In this document: one piece after another, positions 35,151-44,300 of the stretch | Layout: the number at the start of each line of letters is the position of its first letter | Position numbering within the stretch: position 1 is the stretch's first letter | Assembly (NCBI RefSeq): GCF_014642275.1 | Contig: NZ_BMIM01000015.1 | Coordinates: 1 to 49,961 of the forward strand | Direction: 5' to 3' | Source of the DNA: Flavobacterium lutivivi | GTDB lineage: Bacteria > Bacteroidota > Bacteroidia > Flavobacteriales > Flavobacteriaceae | DNA: 49,961 bases | Notes under the pieces: model-generated | Database searches by the model: none | What the model was told of the DNA's origin: nothing | The model's input: only the letters and a program-made list of their open reading frames with translations | Translations under genes and position numbers: made by a program

Positions 35151-35196
35151 TGTGCATTACATCGATAGAATTTTCACGTGTATGCATTTCGTCGAT
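35151..35196 (+). promoter_or_regulatory. Paired direct-repeat operator upstream of the Pel-like operon, 30-bp spacing
   Basis: TGTGCATTACATCGAT at 35151-35166 and TATGCATTTCGTCGAT at 35181-35196 agree at 13 of 16 positions and start exactly 30 bases apart. They lie in the 237-base gap between the helicase stop and pelF. An equivalent pair with the same spacing and gene-relative orientation lies in front of the DUF4832 gene at 46993-47038. Confidence 0.55.
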
Positions 35197-35255
35197 GTTT
35201 TCTTTGAATTCAACAGATTTAAAGGGATAATTAATGCAATACTCAAACTTTGAAT

Positions 35256-35263
35256 TAATTTTG
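35256..35263 (+). promoter_or_regulatory. Candidate -7 box of the Pel-like operon
   Basis: TAATTTTG matches TAnnTTTG, about 93 bases before the pelF ATG and 59 bases after the paired motif. No -33 TTG at the right distance, which would fit an activator-dependent promoter. Confidence 0.35.
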
Positions 35264-35356
35264 TCGTGTTAATATTTGTTAAATGGATTACAAATCAATT
35301 AACGACTAGTAATAAATTTTTTGTTAAAATAAAATTTACAAGAACTAAAAGTATTT

Positions 35357-36898
35357 ATGGAAAAAAAGCACGACATAATGTTAATACTTGAGGGTACATA
35401 TCCATTCAATTCGGGTGGAGTTTCTACTTGGGCTCATATGTTATGCAATGATGTAAAAAATGCCAATTTTTCCCTTTACTCAATCAATGCGTCTTTTGAA
35501 CAAAAACCTAAATTTGAGTTAAGCGATAATGTGAAAGATGTTATTCAAGTTCCACTTTGGTCACCACTTGAACCACAAGAGATGATTAATTATGGAAAAA
35601 AATATCACGACATAGTTTTTGTAAAAGAAAAAAATGACGAAGCTCAGATTAAAGAAAAATTTATTCCAATTTTTAGAAGATTAATCACTAGCATATATTC
35701 TGACACTAGAAAAGTTGAAGATTTTGATGATATCATGTTTAAAATGTGGAAGTATTTCCAAAAACATGATTACAAAAAAACCATGTTGAACATTGAGGTA
35801 TGGAATACATTTTGTTCGCTAGTTAAAGACATTATTTCTAAAGATAACGAAGAAGCATCACTATATGATTTGACATTGGGTATGCGTTGGATTTATCGTT
35901 TCTTAATTCCAATATCTATAGATGTTCCAAAAGTTGATGCTTGTCATTTAACAATTTCAGGTTTCCCGGTTATTCCAGCGTTAATATTGAAATATAAATA
36001 TGACACGCCAATAATCGCTACAGAGCATGGAGTTTTCATCAGAGAAAGATTGTTAGCAATCAACTCTTCTGAATATTCATTCTTCTTGAAAAAATTATTG
36101 ATTAAGTTTTCAGAAAGTATTACAGAGTTAGTTTATTTCAAAGCAGACTCTATATTATCTGTAAACAAATTTAATATCAAATGGGAAGAAATGTATGGTG
36201 CTGATAGTGAAAAAATTGGTGTTATCTATAATGGAATAGATCATAAATTGTTTTCACCAAAAGAAAAACCAGAGCATTTAAAAGATGTACCTACAGTTGT
36301 AGCTGCAGCTAGAGTTTTTGATTTGAAAGACATTATTACTATGATAAAATCTTGTGATGTTGTTAGACAATCAATTCCAAATGTGCAGTATATGGTTTAT
36401 GGCGATAATAATGCTGTTCCAGAATATACAAAAGAATGTATGGATTTGATAAGTGAACTTGGACTTGAAAACAACTTTAAGTTTGCAGGTTACCATAGCA
36501 AACCACATGAATTATTTTGTGAAGGTGATGTGTCAATTTTGACATCAATCTCTGAAGGTTTCCCTTATACAGTTCTCGAATCTATGAGTTGTGGAATACC
36601 AGTAGTTGCTACCGATGTTGGTGGTGTTACAGAAGCATTAGATGAAAACTGTGGTTTTATTTGTAAACCAAAAGACCATGTTGAAATAGGAAATAAAGTT
36701 GTAGAACTTCTTCAAAACCAAGATTTAAGAGAAAAAATGGGTATCAATGCTAGAAGAAAAGTTTTGAAAAACTTCACTATTGATAAATTCATTGACAAAT
36801 ATGAAGAAGCCTATGACAGAATCTTGACTAAGGATAGAAGAGAGGTTCGTGAACCTATCTTTATTCAAATGGGTAGAGAAGCAATGGAAGCTTCATAA
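35357..36898 (+). CDS. pelF: PelF-like GT4 glycosyltransferase
   Basis: Cytoplasmic glycosyltransferase that polymerises the Pel polysaccharide in characterised systems, probably from UDP-GalNAc/GlcNAc. The 513 residues fit PelF. GGVSTW (20-25) is the N-terminal Rossmann signature of PelF, EHG at 223-225 precedes the FIRER element, and the GT4 EX7E motif is Glu400 and Glu408 in SEGFPYTVLES. ATDVGGVTEAL (418-428) completes the donor site. It heads the five-gene operon that ends at 45222; the next gene starts 45 bases later. Assignment to PelF is strong on both sequence and neighbours. Confidence 0.92.
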   Translation: MEKKHDIMLILEGTYPFNSGGVSTWAHMLCNDVKNANFSLYSINASFEQKPKFELSDNVKDVIQVPLWSPLEPQEMINYGKKYHDIVFVKEKNDEAQIKEKFIPIFRRLITSIYSDTRKVEDFDDIMFKMWKYFQKHDYKKTMLNIEVWNTFCSLVKDIISKDNEEASLYDLTLGMRWIYRFLIPISIDVPKVDACHLTISGFPVIPALILKYKYDTPIIATEHGVFIRERLLAINSSEYSFFLKKLLIKFSESITELVYFKADSILSVNKFNIKWEEMYGADSEKIGVIYNGIDHKLFSPKEKPEHLKDVPTVVAAARVFDLKDIITMIKSCDVVRQSIPNVQYMVYGDNNAVPEYTKECMDLISELGLENNFKFAGYHSKPHELFCEGDVSILTSISEGFPYTVLESMSCGIPVVATDVGGVTEALDENCGFICKPKDHVEIGNKVVELLQNQDLREKMGINARRKVLKNFTIDKFIDKYEEAYDRILTKDRREVREPIFIQMGREAMEAS

Positions 36899-36943
36899 TA
36901 CTTTCCCGATTTTTTAGTATATTTTCCCCAAAAATAACCTACT

Positions 36944-38560
36944 ATGAAAAATCATGATGAAAATATCAATAGGCTTACTATTGCCATAAAGGAAAAAATA
37001 GGAAAGCCAGTCAGCGTCAGAGTTGTGGTGGCAACTATTGAATCGCTTGGCGTTAGAGATATTGATGTACCAGATGATTATGGTTTGTCATCTATTAGAG
37101 TTTTGGCAGACTTAATCTATCGTGATTTAACTATATCACCAGAAAATATCGGCATAAAAAATAAAAAAGAAATAGAAAGCGCTGAAAAAGATTTTTCAAC
37201 AGTTCAAGTTTCTGATTATTTGATGGTGAAGGCAAAAATCTTCTTTGAGTATTATCCTAAAGGAATCTTTCACCTTTTTCCAGTTCTATTACAAATTCTT
37301 GCAATTGTTGTTTTTGGTTATTCACTTTGGACTTATGTAGGTTTTAATCATACACAATCGACCGCGGTTGTTCTAGGAGTTATTGTAGGATTGGTTACTT
37401 CGGGTGGATTCGTTCAAGTTATTGGTAGACAAGCATCTTTTTTTTGGAATCATCAGGATTTAAAGCAAACAAAAGCTACTGTTGATTATTTTATTAAACT
37501 AGGAGTTAAGTCAATTTTCTTTGTTTTAACATCCATCTTTGTTATTAATTCATTCCTTTATTTATATCCTATCCAGTTTCTGTTTGTTGTATTTGTCTAT
37601 GCATTCTTGATTGGTTTATTGTTGCTTATCATTGCACCAGTTCATGTAATCAAGCAAAGATGGGTTGTTTCGGTAGCTATTTTTGTAGCAACTGCCGTTG
37701 CAATTATTTTAAAAAATTATACAATTCTTCATATCTATGTTACGCATTGGATTGGTATTGTTGTTGCCATTATAATTTCTAGATTATACATTAATTACTA
37801 TTTTAAGAAAAATATAAAAAGCAAAAATCAAGATTCAAAAATTGTTTTGAAAACACCTGTAATGCTTTATCATACATATAAGTATTTTTTCTACGGAATT
37901 CTGCTTTATGTATTTATTTTTATTGATAGAATTATTGCTTGGTCTTCATCAAATTTTGATCAGCACATTCCTTTTTTGGTTTATTTCGAAAAAAACTATG
38001 AGTTGGGAATGGACTTAGCAATTTTAGTTTTTTTACTTTTGGCTGGAGTTATGGAATATAGTATTGCTGCTTTTTCTAAGTTTATTGAACTTGGTCAAAA
38101 GCAAACTTCCTACAAAAACAAAGAAGAATATGGTAAACGATTGATGAAAATGTATTGGCAGAGTATATCAATGTTGATAATTACTTGTATTTTTATATTT
38201 ATTCTGATGTATTACATTGTTACTGCATCATGGGGTTACAAAGGACAATTTAATGAAGCATTGGACGATGTCACTATTTTTGTCGGTTTTGCAGGCGGAA
38301 TTGGTTATTTTTTCTTGGCTTGGGGAATGTTAAATACGCTTTACTTATTTACTTTAAGTCAACCATCAATTCCATTGAAAGCGTTGGTTTTTGCTTGTAT
38401 AATAAATCTATTGTTTGGCTTTTTCTTGAGTAGATTTGTTTCCTATGAATACAGTGTAATAGGAATGATATTAGGAGCAATTATATTTTGTATATTGACG
38501 CTGAAGCATTGTATTAAATTCTTTAAAAATTTAGATTACTACTATTATGCGGCAAATTAA
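36944..38560 (+). CDS. pelG: PelG-like Wzx/MATE-type polysaccharide exporter with N-terminal extension
   Basis: Inner-membrane protein, 538 residues, predicted to carry the polymer across the inner membrane together with PelF. About twelve helices span 108-530. The YHTYKYFFYGILLYVFIFIDRIIAW stretch around 309-333, with Asp328-Arg329, resembles the central helix pair of PelG proteins. Unlike P. aeruginosa PelG it begins with about 105 soluble residues, including DVPDDYGLSSIRVLADLIYRD (41-61), which I cannot place; this might take over a regulatory or assembly role. Its last 14 bases overlap the next gene. Confidence 0.78.
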   Translation: MKNHDENINRLTIAIKEKIGKPVSVRVVVATIESLGVRDIDVPDDYGLSSIRVLADLIYRDLTISPENIGIKNKKEIESAEKDFSTVQVSDYLMVKAKIFFEYYPKGIFHLFPVLLQILAIVVFGYSLWTYVGFNHTQSTAVVLGVIVGLVTSGGFVQVIGRQASFFWNHQDLKQTKATVDYFIKLGVKSIFFVLTSIFVINSFLYLYPIQFLFVVFVYAFLIGLLLLIIAPVHVIKQRWVVSVAIFVATAVAIILKNYTILHIYVTHWIGIVVAIIISRLYINYYFKKNIKSKNQDSKIVLKTPVMLYHTYKYFFYGILLYVFIFIDRIIAWSSSNFDQHIPFLVYFEKNYELGMDLAILVFLLLAGVMEYSIAAFSKFIELGQKQTSYKNKEEYGKRLMKMYWQSISMLIITCIFIFILMYYIVTASWGYKGQFNEALDDVTIFVGFAGGIGYFFLAWGMLNTLYLFTLSQPSIPLKALVFACIINLLFGFFLSRFVSYEYSVIGMILGAIIFCILTLKHCIKFFKNLDYYYYAAN

Positions 38561-39356
38561 AATCATCTTTTTGTTGTTATCATCTATAATTATGAATAAC
38601 TTTTCTGCAAAAGCTCAGGCTAAGGAAGAAGTATTATTTTGTTATGGAAAGTTAAAACCGCAAAGTATTGTAGGTTATAAATATGTTGTATTGGAAGCAA
38701 AACATTATACAAAAGCTGATATAAATACCATTCAAAAAAACAACGTTCATGTACTTGCATATATAAGTCTTGGAGAAATAAATGCGCATTCGGAACATTT
38801 TAAAACATTAAAAAACAATACATTAGGAAAAAATGAAAATTGGAACAGTCATTATCTAGATTTGAGTTCTAGTAAAACAGTTGTTGCATTAATGTTGATA
38901 ATAAAAGACTTACTCAGCGATGGATATGATGGATTGTTTTTGGATAATATAGATAACTTCAGCACCTACGGGAAGCAAAAAGAACATAAAGAGTATCTAA
39001 TTAAATTCTTAACAAAACTTAGAAAAGAATATCCAAAATTATTTTTTCTTCAAAATGCTGGTTTAGATATTGTTGAAGATACCAACAAGTTTGTTGATGC
39101 AGTAGCAATTGAATCTGTTGCTACAAATTTTACATTTGAAGACAAGAAGTATAAACTCAGAGATGAGGAAGATTACAAAAAGTATATCGCTAAACTAAAA
39201 AACATCAATAATAAATATAGTTTACCTATAATATTGATTGAATATGCAGACACCAAAAAACTGCATGATGCCATAGTTAAAAGAATAATATCAACAGGTT
39301 TTTCATTTTTCATTGGAAAGATTGATTTACAAACATTACCAAATTATAAAAAATAA
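38547..39356 (+). CDS. Exported GH114 endo-alpha-1,4-polygalactosaminidase-like hydrolase (PelA hydrolase-domain type)
   Basis: A 269-residue periplasmic TIM-barrel protein. The signal peptide ends near SAKAQ (20-24). YISLGE (72-77), the FLDNID strand end with Asp133 (131-136) and AIES with Glu189 (187-190) match the active-site strands of GH114, the family of the PelA N-terminal hydrolase that cuts partially deacetylated GalNAc-rich Pel. In Pseudomonas this domain is fused to the deacetylase; here it is separate. It overlaps the PelG-like gene by 14 bases and its stop overlaps the next start (TAATG). Confidence 0.85.
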   Translation: MRQIKIIFLLLSSIIMNNFSAKAQAKEEVLFCYGKLKPQSIVGYKYVVLEAKHYTKADINTIQKNNVHVLAYISLGEINAHSEHFKTLKNNTLGKNENWNSHYLDLSSSKTVVALMLIIKDLLSDGYDGLFLDNIDNFSTYGKQKEHKEYLIKFLTKLRKEYPKLFFLQNAGLDIVEDTNKFVDAVAIESVATNFTFEDKKYKLRDEEDYKKYIAKLKNINNKYSLPIILIEYADTKKLHDAIVKRIISTGFSFFIGKIDLQTLPNYKK

Positions 39357-41326
39357 TGATTGTATCTACTTCCATAATACTTGGTATCGTTAGACTATGT
39401 CTAATAGTAATGCTATTGTTCTATTTGAATCAACGATTCGTGGGTTCAAAGGATAAAGATCAAAGCCTTTTAGATTTTATAGTTCAGCATTTAGTAAAAT
39501 ACGGAAGTTACATTGTAATTATTGTTTTTATTGAAGTACAGCTAAGAATATATGATTTTTTCAATACATTATTCTTCTTATTGTTGATTGCATGTTTGGA
39601 AATTTTTGGTCTGAAAAGATTATTATCTCCATCAAAGTTGGTTTTATCAACAAAAAAGAAATCTTATACAATTTTAAAAGATTTAGAAGAAAATAAACTT
39701 GGGTTCAAGTATTTTTTACCAAAATTTTCGAGAGAGAAAAAAATAAATCTATTCTGGGAAATAGTTATTATAATATTGCTCATATTAATCACCATTTCGG
39801 GAAGGCTATTTTTCTTAAGTCATGATTCATATTCATTATCAAATATTTGGAATAGTGATATTACTACAGTAATTGATTTTGATTCACAGCATTGGTTCGA
39901 AAATTCAATTGCGCCAATAGGTGAGTTAGCAATTATTAATTTCTACGGAAAAATAACTGGTCTTACATCAGAAAATGCGTTGCAATCTATGGGCTTGGTA
40001 GAAGCTATTCTAATCGTCTTGATAATTTATTGGACAATTAGTAAAGTTTCAAAATCAAGATATGTAGCACCTGTGGTTGGCTCACTTTGTTTTGCTCTTT
40101 GCTTTGTTATTCTTCCGGTTAATATTGCTTATCTGCAACAACACCGTTCAACATTTTTAGCACTAGCTATTGCAATTCCATTAATGGTTTATTATATGGA
40201 TCCTAAGTTGCTCAATTTCACAAGAAAAAGATATTTTTTCTTTTTTCTTCTGTCATTTATTTCGATAGGATTAATCGATTTATTTGTTCAAACAGTTATC
40301 GTATTTCCCTTTTTGATTATTGGACTTGTTGTATCCAAAATAAAATACAAAATTCATAATTTACTTTTATTATTTGCTTATGTTATTTCGATAACAATAT
40401 TGTATTTGATTTATAATACTGCTTGTATCAATTATGGGTATGATTTCATGTTATTTCTACATTCAAGTTTGGTATCCATAAGCACATATACCTATCTACC
40501 ATATTTATATATGCCTTATGAGAGCTTAATATATTATTATCAAATTCTATCATATGTTGGATTGGCATTGTCTATAATTTTTATATTCATCAAGAAAGAA
40601 AATATAAATGGAGCAATATCATTTTTGTTGTTTTTAAATTTTATAATTTTTGTTTCAACTATAGAAAACCCTTGGATTGATCAAGACTTAATCAGACAAA
40701 CATTAGCCATTTTCCTTTCTATTATTGTTGGAGTTGTCGTTGGTTTATTTTTTAAACCTTTTGAGTTTATAACCAATAAAATTAAGATGGTAATGCCAGT
40801 GTTTTGTGTTTTATTGGCAGCAGGAATGACTTATGCCGCTTATTATTATCAAAAGGATAGTTTTAAAAACATGAAAAAACCAGATGATACGCCAAGAGAA
40901 GTTTTGAACGCATATGATTTGATTACCAACGAATATTTCCCTTATTCCTATGCCGTTGTAAATGATTATTCGGCTCAGGCTTTGAGCAAGAACAAACATT
41001 TCTTTGTTAATTATGAAGATTTTTTGAATGATTATTTAAAACGCGATGAAGTTTTCTTTAAACATAAAAAAGATAAAAAATTCTTGAAAAACAATCCAGA
41101 ATACGTATTACCAAATAGCGTACTGGTTTTTGTTTATACCAGACAAAATCAATATTCTAATGATTTAACAGCAAATAAAAAGTACACTAATAATCTTATT
41201 GATTTAATGAAAAGACTTAGACATAGAGGACGAAAAGTAAGGATTTTTCATCAAGACAAAGTGTTCAAAATATATGAAATAACAAATATACCAGGCGAAA
41301 GTAGATTAACAGATTTAATTTTTTAA
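39356..41326 (+). CDS. Large polytopic membrane protein of the Pel-like operon, unassigned
   Basis: A 656-residue inner-membrane protein with roughly a dozen or more helices up to about residue 500, then a soluble C-terminal domain of about 150 residues rich in Lys and Tyr (ending LIF). A periplasmic loop near 170-200 contains DFDSQHWFENSIAPIGE. The overall plan, many helices plus a terminal soluble domain, is like GT-C transferases, but no catalytic motif is convincing. It has no clear counterpart among PelA-PelG. Position between the hydrolase and the deacetylase-porin gene, with zero- to two-base junctions, ties it to the pathway. Confidence 0.7.
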   Translation: MIVSTSIILGIVRLCLIVMLLFYLNQRFVGSKDKDQSLLDFIVQHLVKYGSYIVIIVFIEVQLRIYDFFNTLFFLLLIACLEIFGLKRLLSPSKLVLSTKKKSYTILKDLEENKLGFKYFLPKFSREKKINLFWEIVIIILLILITISGRLFFLSHDSYSLSNIWNSDITTVIDFDSQHWFENSIAPIGELAIINFYGKITGLTSENALQSMGLVEAILIVLIIYWTISKVSKSRYVAPVVGSLCFALCFVILPVNIAYLQQHRSTFLALAIAIPLMVYYMDPKLLNFTRKRYFFFFLLSFISIGLIDLFVQTVIVFPFLIIGLVVSKIKYKIHNLLLLFAYVISITILYLIYNTACINYGYDFMLFLHSSLVSISTYTYLPYLYMPYESLIYYYQILSYVGLALSIIFIFIKKENINGAISFLLFLNFIIFVSTIENPWIDQDLIRQTLAIFLSIIVGVVVGLFFKPFEFITNKIKMVMPVFCVLLAAGMTYAAYYYQKDSFKNMKKPDDTPREVLNAYDLITNEYFPYSYAVVNDYSAQALSKNKHFFVNYEDFLNDYLKRDEVFFKHKKDKKFLKNNPEYVLPNSVLVFVYTRQNQYSNDLTANKKYTNNLIDLMKRLRHRGRKVRIFHQDKVFKIYEITNIPGESRLTDLIF

Positions 41327-41328
41327 TC

Positions 41329-44300
41329 ATGAAGAAAAGACTACTCAACCATATAAAATTTGTAATAACGGCAATAATTATTCTTGCTTTAATTACTAGT
41401 TGTGGACAAATAGAAAAATTATCATCTATAGAGGATATCAATGCGCTTAATAATTCAGATACTATATCTCTTAGAGAATATGACAAAACAAAATTGGCTT
41501 TACCACCAGTTATTGAATATTTGGTAGATAATACCACTAGAGAAAGTTTGAAACTTGGTGGACATCTGAAAAAACTTTCAGATTATTCAAAGCTTCCATT
41601 GCAAGTAACAGATATAAATGATTGGAATGCCAATCCGCAAATTCCAGAATCTGTTAGAACGTTGTGTATTTATGACACAAAAAAAATAAGTTCAAATAAT
41701 GTTGAAAAAATTGTAGAATTTGTTGCCAAAGGAGGAAATCTATTCTTACCATCAAATAGTGAAGATTTACGCTTTGGTTATTTAATAGGTTTAAAGCCAA
41801 ATCCAAATTATGAAACAGACGTTATCTCAAAAGGATTTAATTTCACCACAGATTTTTTACCAGGAATGAATGGCAAATATTGTCGTGAATTGCTAATTCT
41901 TTATGGTTTTGATAGAAAATGTTTCAATGATAATATTAAAATCTTAGCCAACTCAGTTAATAATAAAAATTACCCATCAATTATTGAAAATAATGTTGGT
42001 AAAGGAAGTGTAATTTTTGTAAACTATACGGGTTATATGGAAAAAATGGATAGAGGTTTATTGTTTTCAGGACTTCTTCATGGTCTTGAAGGCATTCCAT
42101 ATCCTGTGGTGAACTCTAGTACCATATTCTTAGATGATTTTCCAGCTCCATTATATGACATAAAAAGCGAACCTATTGCCTCAGAAATGAACATGAATGT
42201 TCAAGATTTCGTGAAAAAAGCTTGGTGGCCAGATATGGTCAAGATTGCTCAAAATTTTGACATAAGTTATGCAGCTATGACCACTTTTGATTATTCTGAA
42301 ACTATTGAACCACCTTTTTTGTTCAAGCAATGGGAAAATAAAAAAATCAAAGACGGAAATAAAAATATTTACATCACAGATTGGTTCATGAATGATGTAA
42401 AAAAACACAATCATGAGCTAGCATTTCATGGTTATAACCACGTTTCATTACTAGAGCATGACTGGAAGAACAAAGACTTCATGGTTACGGCTTTAAAAAC
42501 GGCTGAAAAAAAATGGTTGGTTAATAATTATGGAACATTACCTGTAACTTATGTTCCACCTTCAAACTTTATTGATAGAACAGGAGTAAAGCAACTTACG
42601 AAAGGTATGCCTTCATTAAGATTTATGTGTAGTTTATATCTTGGAGAAACAGCTAATGGTGGAAATCGTGAGTTTGATTTTGATGTTTACAACTCAAAGT
42701 TATTTGACTATCCAAGGATATCGAGTGGTTTTTACTTTGATGATAATTATGAGTATGCAATACAGTCTATGTATTTATTTACTGGGATTTGGACACATTT
42801 TGTTCATCCTGACGACGTTTATCAAATTGCTACAACAGGAAACATTAGTCAAGGAGATTTTGATTTACGAAACCCTAAAGGATTAGGATGGAGAAAAACA
42901 AATGGCACCAATGAAAGTTTATCCAATGATTTTATAAAGTACCTAACATCTCAAAGAAAAAATTTCCCAATGATGCGATTTTTAAATGCACGTGAAGGAG
43001 CAGTTATTACTAATGATTGGAGAGCATCTGTATTTACCCATAAACAAGTCAATGGAGATTATATCGTAGAAAAAATTAATCAAGATTTATCTCCGTTCAA
43101 AGAACAATATTGGTTTGTATATGGAACACAAGAAAATGCAAGTCAAATAGAAAGAGAAATAAAGGAACAAAACGCAAAGTTCAGCAAGATTAATTTTCAT
43201 AATGGTTATTTGTATAATGTTTATACAAAAGTTCCAAGATTGAGTATCAAAAACTTCAAACAAAAAAATGCAGAAGAAATAGCTGCAATCCAACAAGGTG
43301 TAGTAGTTGCAAAAAAAGAGTACAATCTGTTTTTGAAAAAACTATACAACAAGGAAAAAGAAGAGGAAGAGAAAGAAATTGATTTTGATGAGCTTCACAG
43401 AAAAGAAATGATTCAGCTGAAAGAAAAAATGCTTTCTCAAGAAAAAATTGATTCGACAACTTGGAACCAGTATGCAAAATATATGTCTTGGGAAGACAAA
43501 GGTGACGAAGTATGGAAAATGCTTGAAAATCATTGCCTTAAATATCCAAAACCTGAAAACATCCTTTATTCAAAAGAATTGAGCAAAATAATTGATTATC
43601 CAAATGATTTAGTAAAAGAAAAATGGATGAGCGCTCAAATCATGGTAACGCCAAACGATAAAGATTTGCTCAACAGTTATGTAGCCAATTTTTATTCACC
43701 CGAAAATCAGGAGAAAATTAAAGAAGCGCTATTAGCTCTACTAAAAGTAGATACCTCAAAAGAAAGTTATCTCAAGTTTTTGCAATACCTATTAGAATTT
43801 GAACCTAATAATGCGCTAACTGAACTTGAAAAAATTGAACCTTCTAATGAGTATTCAAAACTTGCCACAGCAATTACTTGGCTTTATGCAGACAATGAAA
43901 TGTATGACAAAGCTATGCAATGGTCTAAGTTTACAGACGAAATAGATGATTACACTAAAATGACTTGGTTAGTAGAACAAAAAGATTTCAAGAATTTGGA
44001 AATTCTTTATAAAAAAGTCATCGCTGAAAATCCTCAAAATTATAAGGCCAAAGCTTTGATGAGTAATGTTCTTCATGATAATGGGAAGTTTAAAGAATCT
44101 TGGATTATTGCAAATTCATTACCAGATGTAGATGAAAAAAGACCACTTCGTGAAATGCTAAACAAAGACGTAGTTTTTGAAGAGCATGATGTTAAAGAAT
44201 ATCTTGTAAACAATGAAAAGGAGTTATTTTACCCAGATGTTCTTGAAAAAATAATTAAGGTAGAACGAAAACAATATGGTTCATTCATTAAAACTGATTC

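Noticed and set aside
35126-36920. Similar TTTCCCGA-T-rich strings after the helicase (35126-35147) and after pelF (36901-36920)
   Set aside because: Short, T-rich and without a stable stem; the likeness is probably chance.
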